Source of the DNA: Pachyseris speciosa
Taxonomy: Eukaryota; Cnidaria; Anthozoa; Scleractinia; Pachyseridae
Direction of reading: 5' to 3'
NCBI GenBank assembly: GCA_016490735.1
Contig: JAEMWC010000133.1
Span: 1-64,000, forward strand
DNA length: 64,000 nucleotides
Below are positions 42,801-51,725 of the stretch, piece after piece. Under the pieces are notes generated by a model. The model did not search any database. It was not told the origin of the DNA and saw nothing but the letters and a program-made list of their open reading frames with translations. Positions within the stretch are counted from its first letter, which is position 1, and the number at the start of each line of letters is the position of its first letter. The translations under genes and the position numbers were made by a program.

Positions 42801-44723
42801 TTCGTGACCGTTACTGTCATGAAATATGCAGTGTTTCACTGTAGGCGGTCTCGCGGTTTCCTTTGCTGGGGCTCTACCACCACTAGGTGGGATTGCATCA
42901 GTCTTCAGGACTCGTCTGACCTCTGTCCTTGGTATAGGAGAAGGTCTCCCTTTGTTCTCCTCGGGGCGGCGGTTCGGTACGTGACTGTTTTGTGTGGCGG
43001 CTCCTGCGAACACATTGGGATGATTTTTCTTCCTTGCTTGGTTCTGGACCATGGCTGAGAATACACGAAAGCTGGGATATGCGTCATTGTGCTCTCCTGC
43101 GTAGTGCACTATTTCTTTCTCCCATTTGGCTCCAAGGGAAGCTGGAAGCTTTTGTACGATGGGGCGTATCGCAATTGGATAGTTTAGGCATGCTAAACCC
43201 GGCAAATGTGCCATCTGGCTGTCCACGTCGGCGCACAGGTCTGCTAACCTTTGGAGTTTCACGCTATCTCTCTCGCTAAAGCTTGCTGCTGCTGAAAGCC
43301 GTTCTATAAGGGTTTGGGTCAGGGCTGCTGCGTTACCGAAGCGCCTTTCTAGTTCTGCCCATAGATCAGTAAGGGTTGCTGCGGGGTTGTCACCCTGTCT
43401 CTTTCTGAAGTTGTCCACTAGCTGCTGGGGGTCGCCGCTGGTAAAACGCCTGAGATAATTGAGTTCTTGTTCGGGGGCTATGTCTGCGTCCCTCACCATT
43501 GCTTTGAAGGATCTTTTCCATGAGTGGAACATGGCGACATCTCCGCTGAACGTATCGGGGTGGCATTTAGGCAGGCTCTGTTTAGCGAGGCTTGAGACAA
43601 GTTGTAGGTTTGTTGCGGTGAGAGTTTCTAGGGGAATTCCTGTGATCACTTTATTGGGGGTCGAGGCCATTGCTGGTTGGTTGACTCCGAGTCCTGGTGT
43701 ATGTGATGGACTGAGCGCGTCTCGTTTGCGCGTGGGCTGTTCGGTAGCTTTAGAGCGTTCATTTAGTAAGATCGCTGGTCGCGTGTTCGTATGGATGGCC
43801 CTTGTTTCGGGGGTTGCGTATAGGGGGTATGCTTCTTCAGGGATGTGTTCGTTCGTGATTGTATGCCCGACTTTGGGGGTGTGTACGACTTCTAGGACGT
43901 GTGTGCTCTCGGGAATAAGACTGTCCTTGGGGGTAGAGTTAGTACGGACCCAAGATCTGGTTCTTTCTCGACATTCCGTAATATCCATGTCCGGGAGTTC
44001 TAAAGGGTCACCTAATTCCTCCCCTACAATAGAATCCTGGATTGCCTTGAGTTTTGCGTTTGCTACGGCGATCTTTTTGTTCGCAGACATGATAGCGAGG
44101 TCCCTTTCGTGCTGCGCGCGTGCTTGCTGTCGGCGCTTTTCTTCCTCCGCTTCGCGCTGTTTCATGTCGTTCTCTTTTTCTGCAATTAGTCTTTCGTACG
44201 CGGCCTGCTCCTTAGCTGCTGCCGCTTCTGCTGCGGCCCTCATTCTTGCCACGCTAGACGACGAGGACGCGCGCGACGTGTTACTGCGACGCGAATTACG
44301 AGACCGGACAGACGCTGTTTCTGACGATTTGTCAGATTTCTGGGCATTCTTTATTCTTGTTATTAAGTTACGGGCGCATTGTAAGCTTGTATTTTCTAAC
44401 ACCATGGATGGCACACTTGTGAAAACTCCGTATTTATCTTGCTCGTACAGGCCCGCTAGCTCTTGCAGAATTAACTGAAATTCCTCTGTTGTAGTAATTA
44501 ACTCACGTAGCACGTTGCTTGTGCAGTGTTTGAGTTCTAATGCTTCTACGGATCTAATTACACGCCAAAGTTTTTGCTCTAGCTTATCGGCGTTTCTCCG
44601 TTTTATCTCAACTGTGTACTCCAGGGCGTCCTGAGTCATTATTCGATTTCTTTTCTCCGGTAAGTTATTTCCTCGATCGTGTATTTCTCCGACAGATTGC
44701 GCGTTTTCTCCTTGATGGGACAT
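39864..44723 (-). CDS. BEL/Pao gag-protease-reverse transcriptase-RNase H polyprotein
   Basis: 1619 codons on the minus strand. In order: an N-terminal coiled-coil and charged gag region with an Ala/Glu-rich helix; a gag core; two zinc knuckles near residues 665-700 (CFRCFSPNHIASEC, then CSICGSGRHPDILH); an aspartic protease with VDDQSNAS near residue 760; an RT with the YVDD box near residue 1230; and RNase H with FSDASQKAIGA and YTDSKVVLGYI near residues 1450-1500, ending NPADLGTRGL. It is almost entirely open. Integrase follows in the -1 frame after an overlap of at least 50 nt, so either one base is missing near 39905-39930 or a programmed shift joins them. Confidence 0.93.
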   Translation of the reverse strand: MSHQGENAQSVGEIHDRGNNLPEKRNRIMTQDALEYTVEIKRRNADKLEQKLWRVIRSVEALELKHCTSNVLRELITTTEEFQLILQELAGLYEQDKYGVFTSVPSMVLENTSLQCARNLITRIKNAQKSDKSSETASVRSRNSRRSNTSRASSSSSVARMRAAAEAAAAKEQAAYERLIAEKENDMKQREAEEEKRRQQARAQHERDLAIMSANKKIAVANAKLKAIQDSIVGEELGDPLELPDMDITECRERTRSWVRTNSTPKDSLIPESTHVLEVVHTPKVGHTITNEHIPEEAYPLYATPETRAIHTNTRPAILLNERSKATEQPTRKRDALSPSHTPGLGVNQPAMASTPNKVITGIPLETLTATNLQLVSSLAKQSLPKCHPDTFSGDVAMFHSWKRSFKAMVRDADIAPEQELNYLRRFTSGDPQQLVDNFRKRQGDNPAATLTDLWAELERRFGNAAALTQTLIERLSAAASFSERDSVKLQRLADLCADVDSQMAHLPGLACLNYPIAIRPIVQKLPASLGAKWEKEIVHYAGEHNDAYPSFRVFSAMVQNQARKKNHPNVFAGAATQNSHVPNRRPEENKGRPSPIPRTEVRRVLKTDAIPPSGGRAPAKETARPPTVKHCIFHDSNGHETKECKAFGKMTVAERQQWVLEERLCFRCFSPNHIASECKEKIRCSICGSGRHPDILHLNSQDKTESAKETETPTKSEEKINSKCTWICNGNPGGLSCSKIVLVDVYNEDRPDDVHRIYAIVDDQSNASIISTELADKLNAQGPDWKYYLSTCGSDSEVKYGRRVTGLIIRSIHGRTSKLPTLIECDNIPQDKEEIPTPEIAMQYPHLASIAEELPPLDKEAKVQLLIGRDAPELLKVRAFKNGPKGAPWAQKLVLGWTISGQTCLDFTNGAIHVQAKRTCVTTNESADIPFGSNLTFCNRQVHTVHTGKGTETEYEIVRCPNTFDFRESYKEPSEDNRPAEDIYHVTRNDNDTGLSIEDRRFIEIMEKGIRKNELGNWEMPLPFRSRSVSMPNNKSYAIKRLNSLLRTLKRKPQMEKDYVDFMAKILEKGHAVPVPNKEISPCVDSGQVWYLPHFGVYHPKKPGQIRVVFDSSAEYQGHSLNRELLTGPDFTNSLVGVLMRFRREDVAAMCDVEQMFHSFHVAPRHRDFLRFLWFKDNDPSKPIVEHRMTVHLFGNGPSPAVATYGLRRTVEDGEEFDHGVKDFVQRNFYVDDGLVSRPTADEIIKLVSDTQAALATANLRLHKVVSNSVTVMEAFPTEDLASDIRSLDLRHDELPAQRSLGVFWDLESDTFTYKVSVPDRPFTRRGVLALVNSIYDPLGLAAPVLLEGRLLLQQLVAMGKRTTTAEPLGWDDPLPEGLASEWQCWKNGLSDLQKVSIQRCYHPREFGPSIRAELHVFSDASQKAIGAAVYLRLFNSAGDMAVSLVFGQAKVAPTNPTSIPRLELCGAVLAVQAADKVTKELHIPISKAVFYTDSKVVLGYICNESRRFHIYVANRVQIIRKISTPDQWRYVESANNPADLGTRGLQPKRLMESDWINGPEFLRNAKDATTRGEEQAKLIKDDPEVRKELKSRATSVMLSESPLSERRDLRDFHLGLL

Positions 44724-44832
44724 GCTGGATGATTTCCGCTCGGGCGACGGTAATAAAAACTGCTAATGTACGGCTTACCTCCAAGTTTACTCCGACGGTT
44801 TCTTGACTGTGTTGAACGTCAGTTTTTCCCAC

Positions 44833-45258
44833 TGTCGCGCTCCCAACTCTGTAAGTGGTTAGGGTCAGGATACGCCGCTTTAACCAAGTGCCACAATTCT
44901 TACATTTACTGCGGTTTATTGAACAACCTCGCTGACAATATTTGCTCTCATGACACGTGGTGGGAAAACTACAATCACAATAATCGAATATACAATCAGC
45001 TACAGAGAAAAGACTAAGGAAAACGAAACGAAAATAATTACTTACACTGTCCACTTCCTAGCTCGATGGGGTAAGAAAGATCTGGATCATTACTTCACTC
45101 AGAATAGACGATTATCTTAATCAACGTTCTAATAATACTCCTAAAGCAAGTCTCTGTGGCGTGGCCAAGTGAAGGCTCCGATTACGCGTAAAATCTTTTT
45201 GTTAGTAGGTTAGTAATTAATTAAATGATAGAACGGAAATAGCGTGACGTGCGTTACA
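44833..45258 (-). repeat. BEL/Pao LTR, 5' LTR of the element
   Basis: 426 bp, apparently identical to 37844-38269. It would hold the promoter for minus-strand transcription of the element. The sequence to its left (44832 downwards) begins the untranslated leader before the ATG at 44723. Confidence 0.93.
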
Positions 45259-45772
45259 AGAGAACGCGACCTTCGGCTGAAAATGGTACCAAAAAATGAA
45301 TAGTATCAAATAAAGACACACAAGAACAAGACGGCTTCAATGGATAAACAAGATACTGACTTTTTAATTACATGAAATAATGAAACGAGCGAACTCGCTA
45401 CAGTTGAAGAGATCAGTGCAACACTCACGCTACTGAAACCTCCCAAGGAAAATTCCTCATTTCATGTCATCAGAAACAATTTTCAGTGAAATTTCAAAAC
45501 GAAAACCGTACTAAGCTACGTTTTTCTCTGTGTTTCTGAGACTGTCCGCGTGACTCGGACGATCGAGAGTGGGAACGTGACCTGTTTTGACGAATAAATT
45601 CAGGAAAATAGGTTAATACGACCCAGATGTATGCTAATTTCACCTAGCCTTGCGTGACAGCCGATACGCTTTCATGCGGATATCGCCTTGAGATTGCTTG
45701 AAAGCTCATGGTCAAGCCATTGGTTTTACACTATTGACGTTATTATTTCCTCAGAAGAAACCCTTCTTTGAT
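45259..45772. other. Upstream region of esterase copy C
   Basis: About 510 bp between the BEL insertion and the copy C start. I see no exon and no confident core promoter element. The 5' LTR of BEL therefore lies about 0.5 kb upstream of this gene, facing away from it. Confidence 0.4.
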
Positions 45773-46168
45773 ATGAAGCTTAGTCAGTTTCGAGTGTTTG
45801 GTATATGGATGACTTTAACTACCCTGCAGGCACTAAAATTGGCTCAAGCAGAAATTGATGAGAAGCAAACTTCACCCCTCGTAATGACCGAGTCCGGTGC
45901 AGTTGTAGGCAGGATTGAGAATCTTCCACACGGGAAATCTGTGTACGACTATCTTGGTATCCCGTATGCTGAACCTCCGGTCGGAGAACTGAGGTTTGCT
46001 GCTCCAAAACCCGCTAAAGCTTGGTCAGGAACCAAAGATGTCACGGAGTACGGTCCCTCGTGTCCACAACCCATGTCGCTCGTCCTTCATGCGGACGAAC
46101 CGCCAGGTATGTATTTTTATCAAGATCATCGTTTCAATCCAAATGCTGACCATTTACATGGAGCAACC

Positions 46169-47085
46169 ACAGAATACAGGGCCAAATTTGAGGATAAGTG
46201 CTTGGCAGTGGCTCAACGGCTCGGCAGTGACTTGAGCACATGAAGAACGTGGTAAATATACTAGAGATTGGCTCGGTGGCTCGACGGCTCGGCACTCAGT
46301 TATTAAGTGCTTTAAGAACGAGGTAGATATACTACAGAGGGGCTCGACGGCTCGGCAGTTGCTTTAGTGCTTTAAGAACGAGGTAGATATATTAGAGAGT
46401 GGCTCGGTGGCTCGACGGCTCGGCAGTCGCTTTAGTGCTTTAAGAACGAGGTAGATATATTAGAGAGTGGCTCGGTGGCTCGACAGCTCGACGGCTCGGC
46501 AGTCGCTTTGGTGCTTTAAGAACGAGGTAGATATATTAGAGAGTGGCTCGGTGGCTCGACGGCTCGGCAGTCGCTTTGGTGCTTTAAGAACGAGGTAGAT
46601 ATATTAGAGGGTGGCTCGGTGGCTCGACGGCTCGGCAGTCGCCTTAGTGCTTTAAGAACGAGGTAGATATATTAGAAAGTGGCTCAGTGGCTCGACGGCT
46701 CGGCAGTCGCTTTAGTGCTTTAAGAACGAGGTAGATATATTAGAGAGTGGCTCGGTGGCTCGACGGCTCGGCAGTCGCTTTAGTGCTTTAAGAACGAGGT
46801 AGATATATCAGAGAGTAGCTCGGTGGCTCGACGGCTCGGCAGTCGCTTTAGTGCTTTACGAACGAGGTAGATATATTAGAGAGTGGCTCGGTGGCTCGAC
46901 GGCTCGGCAGTCGCTTTAGTGCTTTAAGAACGAGGTAGATATACTGGAGAGTGGCTTTATGGCTCGCCAGCTCGGCAGTCACTGGCGAGCCGCCGAGTCA
47001 TTCAAGTTGACTGGCGAGCCGTTTGACTGGCGAGCCACCGAGCCGGTTGAAAATAAAACCCTACAAAATTGGCCCTGTATTCTGT
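46169..47085. mobile_element. Satellite-bearing inverted-repeat element, intron 1 of copy C
   Basis: ACAGAATACAGGGCCAAATTT at the left end is complemented by AAAATTGGCCCTGTATTCTGT at the right. Just inside the right end lie reversed copies of the GGCTCGCCAGT-type motif, which complement the array. I found no clear target duplication. The layout repeats that of 19398-21447, but the sequence is unrelated. Confidence 0.7.
46203..46975 (+). repeat. Minisatellite, about 11 units of about 68 bp
   Basis: Units read GTGGCTCGGTGGCTCGACGG, CTCGGCAGTCGCTTTAGTGC, TTTAAGAACGAGGTAGATAT and ATTAGAGA. Lengths are 66-76 bp because the GGCTCGACGGCTCG part varies in repeat number. The first unit is the most divergent. 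Confidence 0.93.
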
Positions 47086-47624
47086 AGTTTAGGCAAATTC
47101 ACCAGGCAGCGAAAATCTATCGCCGACACTGCTTAAAAGAGCTGTGCTCACAAATTAGCAAACTGGCCAAGTTTGAGATTTTATCAACAACAACAACAAT
47201 TTATTTCGGTACTTCCATATATATACAGGGCATTACCTATTACAAGTATAAATTTCTAATAAAGTCTAATTTCGAAATAGCATTGTATTTCTATAATTTG
47301 TCATGTCATAAACAAAGGCAGCAACTGATCTACAAATAAAGGGGTCAATATTGTTAAAAAGAAACACTATCTTAGAATTGATATCTAAGTCATTGAAGAA
47401 ATTATATTTTTCAATAACTGCATCATAAAATTTGGAGCGAAACGTATTATAAAATGAGCAAGAAAACATGACGTGATATTCATTTTCAATTTCATTGGAC
47501 TGGCACAGGGTGCAGATTCTAAAGTGTTCGGGTGTCTTAGGTACAGTGTATCTCCCTGTTTCAATTTAAAGTCGATGATTACCTAGTCGAAATTTGTTGA
47601 TAGCAGACCTGGGGGACCTAAGGA

Positions 47625-47910
47625 GGCAGGAGTGGCCGAGCGGTTAGTGCGCTGGATTTCAATGCGGTTGTCCCGGGTTCAAATCAAGCTCTGGCCACTA
47701 GCTGGTGTTGTTCTGGGTAGTCCCTGGTTCAACTCCTCGGTCATCCTTGTAAATAGTCAACTGGTTTGCCTCCGGTCAGTTGGGATTCTTATCATGTTGA
47801 GTTTATTTGAATTATTTGTTTCTCACATAGTTTGTATTTGTATCATTATCCCTGAAAAGCCCCGATGGGGAGAGGAGAATTAAGTAAAAATAAATAAAAA
47901 AAAAAAAAAA
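47625..47910 (+). mobile_element. tRNA(Leu/Ser)-like SINE with poly(A) tail
   Basis: The head GGCAGGAGTGGCCGAGCGGT carries a class II-type A box (GTGGCCGAGCGG) and a B box (GGGTTCAAATC). About 210 bp of body follow, ending in AAATAAATAAAAAAA up to 47910. It is complete from head to tail. It lies in intron 1 of copy C. Confidence 0.8.
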
Positions 47911-48582
47911 TTTGATGCTATTTAAGAATTCAGCATTTTTGGTGTCTGTTTTAAAAGTGGTATAAAAATTAAGTTTTCTGTTTGAGTTCAGGAGTGATAA
48001 TTGTGCTTAAGTAAAGCTTTGGATATGTTTCCAGTGACATGAGAGATGAAAACTTTACTATTGTTTTCATGCAAAATCATGGAGTTTGAATTATACTTAT
48101 CACATAGAATTTTAACTTTTTGCGAGATCCCCGATTGATTCTATTGAAAGTTGTAAACATTGTTTTGCAATATTATAATCTGGCAAGTTTTGTAAATGAA
48201 TCCAGAATTTTAAAATACTACTGTCTATATTAAGAGTTAATGTCAGCAACGATCAAACAACTGGCGGCAAAACTCGAAAAATCGATTTCGCTCAAACTTT
48301 GTACTTTGGTAGGGTATTGTATGGTGGCCTAGAACTGCCATAAGGATTTTTGGTGTTTTTTTGTTTTTGTTTTTTTACATCTTTTTCTTTTATATTTTTT
48401 TTTATTTTACTTATTCACTTTATTGTTTTTGTTTTATTTCATTTCATTCGTTTGATTTGATTTTATTTCATTTTCAAAAACAATTTCTTATGAAAAAGAA
48501 ATTAAAGCAAATGAAAACGCTCTGTCTCAAATGAAGTTAATATGAAAGTAAAGTCAATTGAAAACTGATTAAATTAAAAGCA

Positions 48583-48585
<3 letters not shown>

Positions 48586-48618
<33 letters not shown>

Positions 48619-50009
48619 GATTTTATTAGTAGTACTTCCACAAGGTGGCTCTTCGCCTACTAATGCCTAACTACTACAATATTTTGAATTAAAAATTATA
48701 TACACAATAGATTAAGAAAAAAAACAGAAGACTAAAAGGAAAGTCACATATTTATAAAAAAAAAAGGAAGTACAGCAAGGAAAGTAATTAAAAAGGGTTC
48801 GATAAAAAATATGTACAATAGAGGAAGCGTAATTATAATCATAATAATAGTAAATGTCAGTCATACGCTTCCTCCTCCGGAGAACATGAACTTCTTCGCT
48901 TGCCTGATGAACTTGTTGTAGTCAGGTTCCTGCCTTAACCTATCAGGTAGCTTATTAAATAAACGCGCTGCTGAGTCCTGAAAGGTGCCACTTTCGGTTG
49001 GGATAGCCAATTTTGGCCCGTCAAGAGATCTGACAGTATGGAATGTAAGGCGTAAGTAATCAGGCCAGACGTCATCATAGAGGGCTTTATGAGTGATTTT
49101 CAGTAGTGCCAAGTCTCTCCTTTTAATAATTGGAAGTCAATTTAATTTTTGCAAGTCTTCTAATGCAGCTGATCGCCCAAGTACGTAGCCCGCGCATGTT
49201 GTTTGAACTCTTTGCAGCCGTTTTAGTTGGTATTCTGGGAGCGGATAGAAGACGACGCACCCGTAGTCCAGTTTTGACATCACTAATGAGTCCACTAACC
49301 GCTTGCGGACATGGTATGGTGCGAGGTTGCGCAGTTTCCGGAGAACCGCCAATGCTGCATAACAGGATGAAAGAACTGCAGTCACGTGGTCAGCCCATAT
49401 TAGATGTTCGTCCATGTAAACCCCCAGTATCTTAGCTGTGGTGACACGTTCTAGTAGTTTCTAATTGCAGCTCACAGCTGGATAATAATCGTGTAACGCG
49501 TGAGCGCGAGACATCTGGCGAGTGGAAACAAGCATCCACTTTGTTTTAGTTTCATTTAATGCGAGGTTTGATTCAGATGAGTAATTCCCCAAGCGTGATA
49601 TTGCCTCATTTAATTCCGCGACACCTTTAGCTAAGTTCTTCGTCTTTGAGTGAACGAAAAAAGTTATATCGTCCGCGTACTGGTAACAAGGACACTTAAT
49701 GTGTTTTTGAAGATCAGAAACATATAGGTTGAAAATAAGAGGTCCGAGTATCGATCCCTGTGGGACACCAAACAGTACAGTCTCAATAGACGAGGTCTTG
49801 TCGTCTATTTGAACGAACTGGCGACGATCAGAGAGGTAGTGGACCATCCAAACAAGAAATTCATTTGAAAAACCTAAAGCGTGCATCTTGGTTAGTACTG
49901 TCTTAAAACAAACTGTGTCAAAGGCTTTGAAAGCAAATGAAAATTTTAAAGAATTTGAAAGCAAATGAAAGCAAATGAAAATTTTATCACCGTGGCCTAA
50001 AATTGCCAT
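48586..50009 (-). pseudogene. CR1/L2-like LINE fragment, reverse transcriptase
   Basis: Minus-strand coding in pieces. 50009-49461 begins in the RT fingers (FKAFDTVCFKTVL) and includes FGVPQGSILGPLIFNLYVSD and the catalytic YADDITFFV. 49450-49137 reads ILGVYMDEHLIWADHVTAVL and DYGCVVFYPLP. 49112-48861 is the conserved C-terminus (TFQDSAARLFNKLPDRLR). In-frame stops separate the parts. The 3' end is a short untranslated part and an AAT/ATT microsatellite at 48586-48617. It is 5'-truncated and bordered by GCAAATGAAA repeats. Confidence 0.85.
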
Positions 50010-50395
50010 AGACCAAGATGCCTATCCAGGTGCATATAGCGGCGCGGCGTGTGTTCGAAAGCTGTCAATTCTGTTGCGTGGTTGACATGTTCCATATCGA
50101 TTTTTTTTTCAGGCTTCTTTTCGCTATTGCATAAATTACGTTCACAACTGCGAGGATTATTCTTCATTTGATGACTAATACCCCGTTCACACCAACAAAA
50201 CATGTCCAATTAAACAAAGTTTAATGAAACCATGTTTAGTTAAACATGGTTAAATGATTAACCCGTTTACACCGAACAACAAGAGCTGACAACAACGTAG
50301 CCTCATGTTCATGCTCAGCCTCGCGTTCGTGTAATTGAAATTGACGTAAAATGTTACAACATCAAAACAGCCACAACACGTAAAATGTAAACAAA

Positions 50396-51725
50396 ATGGC
50401 GGATGCACGAAATATTGCGCTTTTGTTTTGGAAAATACGGACAGACAAAAGCCGAAAATTCGCGGAAAATCGCGCAAAGCTTGCCAGGAGACGACTCTAC
50501 CGATATCTCCGCCGCAGAAGTCTTGTGTCATCGGTATTTTTATTGTTGTTGACGCGGCAACTATTTCAATGCGCCCCAAGTTTACGTCAAGTTTGGAGTA
50601 AAAACAGGTCTCAGTCCTTTTGGGAGGAGACCTGCCAAGGCTGGAGTGATAATGATTGGGTAGAGAACTTCAGGATGTCGAAGAATTCGTTTGAATATCT
50701 GTGCGCTGAACTATCACCCCATATCGCGAAACGGAACACGAACTTTCGTAAAGCAATTGCAGTTCGCCATCGCGTTGCAATTACTTTGTATTGGCTTGCC
50801 GACTCCGCTCGCTACAGAACTACTGGAAACTTGTTTGGCGTTGGAAAATCCATAGTGTGTACCATCGTGAAACAGGTATGCGAGGTACTTGCAGGTGTTC
50901 TTCTTCCTCGGTATATTTTCTTTCCGCAAAATCAGCAGGAAGTACAAGATCAGATCGATGGCTTTAGAGATCGTGCGGGGTTTCCCCAAGTAGTGGCCGC
51001 TCTTGACGGTTGCCATGTGCCTATCACTGCACCTCTCCAAAGTCCGGAAGATTATGTGAATCGAAAAGGATTCTACGCAGTAACACTGCAGGGATTGGTT
51101 GACAGCAACTATCGTTTTGTTGACATTTTTGTTGGATGGCCGGCGAAAGTTCGCGACGCGCGCGTATTTAAAAATTCACCGCTGTTTTCCCACTGCTGTG
51201 CGAGGACTTTCCTACCGGTTCAATTATCCAAGTCATATCTGGTGTGAGGGTTCCGCCCTTGATAGTTGGAGACTCTGCGTATGCGCTCAGTGAGTGGCTA
51301 ATGAAGCCGTATACTGATAATGGGAACTTAACGCGAGAACAAGTGAATTTCAACAAAATCCTCAGCATGACACGAGTGGTGGTTGAGAATGCCTATAGGT
51401 GGTTTGCAGCCAATCTCTAGGGACACAGATAACAATGGTGAAACGAACAAATGCTGGTGGACGAACAAAAAGGAGCTAATGAGAGATGTATTGTTTACGT
51501 CCACCAGCATGGCGGCGATGACGTAACGTGCAAACCACCTATGGAAGGCTAAAGGGTAGGTTCAGAAGCATTGCAAAGAGGCTGGACCTTAATGTTGAGA
51601 CTGTTTGTCTTGTCATTGCTGCTTGTTGTGTGTTGCACAACTTCTGTGAAGTCATGGGTGATGACTTTAATGAGGAGTGGCTGCAAGCTGTGCAGCTCCA
51701 CCTTGGTGTTTTCCCAGTCGGCTGA
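50396..51725 (+). pseudogene. PIF/Harbinger transposase (HARBI1-like), broken
   Basis: It starts at ATG 50396 (AAAATGGCGG). The N-terminal part has a helix-turn-helix-like region (FRMSKNSFEYLCAELSPHI). The DDE nuclease follows: first Asp in VVAALDGCHVPI, the DIFVGWPAKVRDARVF block, second Asp in IVGDSAYALSEW and Glu in VVENAY. A -1 frameshift near 51198 separates the first from the second catalytic block. A 144-bp MITE (51397-51540) interrupts VENAY|GRLKGRFR, and coding resumes to TGA at 51723-51725. All three catalytic residues survive, so inactivation is recent. Normal role: cutting and joining transposon ends after nuclear import by the Myb-like partner. Confidence 0.88.
51397..51540. mobile_element. 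144-bp MITE inside the Harbinger transposase
   Basis: The ends AGGTGGTTTGCA and TGCAAACCACCT are exact complements; TGCTGGTGGAC and GTCCACCAGCA inside are also inverted. Flanking AT on both sides. Removing it with one AT restores GCC TAT GGA AGG, the conserved AYGR of the transposase. That supports a precise insertion. Confidence 0.88.

Larger units (their letters stand above)
37844..45258 (-). mobile_element. Full-length BEL/Pao LTR retrotransposon
   Basis: It has two 426-bp LTRs (37844-38269 and 44833-45258), each TG...CA bounded. A 4-bp target duplication AGAG lies at 37840-37843 and 45259-45262. Coding runs on the minus strand as gag, protease, RT and RNase H, then integrase. A purine-rich tract (GGGCGAGGAG) adjoins the 3' LTR. 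A possible primer-binding site (GTGGGAAAAACTGACG) adjoins the 5' LTR, with its TGG offset by one base. I could see no difference between the LTRs, so the insertion is very young. It lies between esterase copies B and C. Confidence 0.95.

Noticed and set aside
43459..44478. 339-codon plus-strand open frame
   Set aside because: It is antisense to the gag region of the BEL element, where biased codon use leaves the opposite strand open.
46107..46243. Extension of copy C exon 1 past 46106
   Set aside because: A GTATGT donor at 46107 matches the phase-1 exon ends of copies A and B, and the downstream codons lie in the inverted-repeat element.
47625..47700. Functional tRNA(Leu) gene
   Set aside because: Only the A and B boxes are well kept. 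The variable arm and acceptor do not pair properly, and a SINE body with poly(A) follows.
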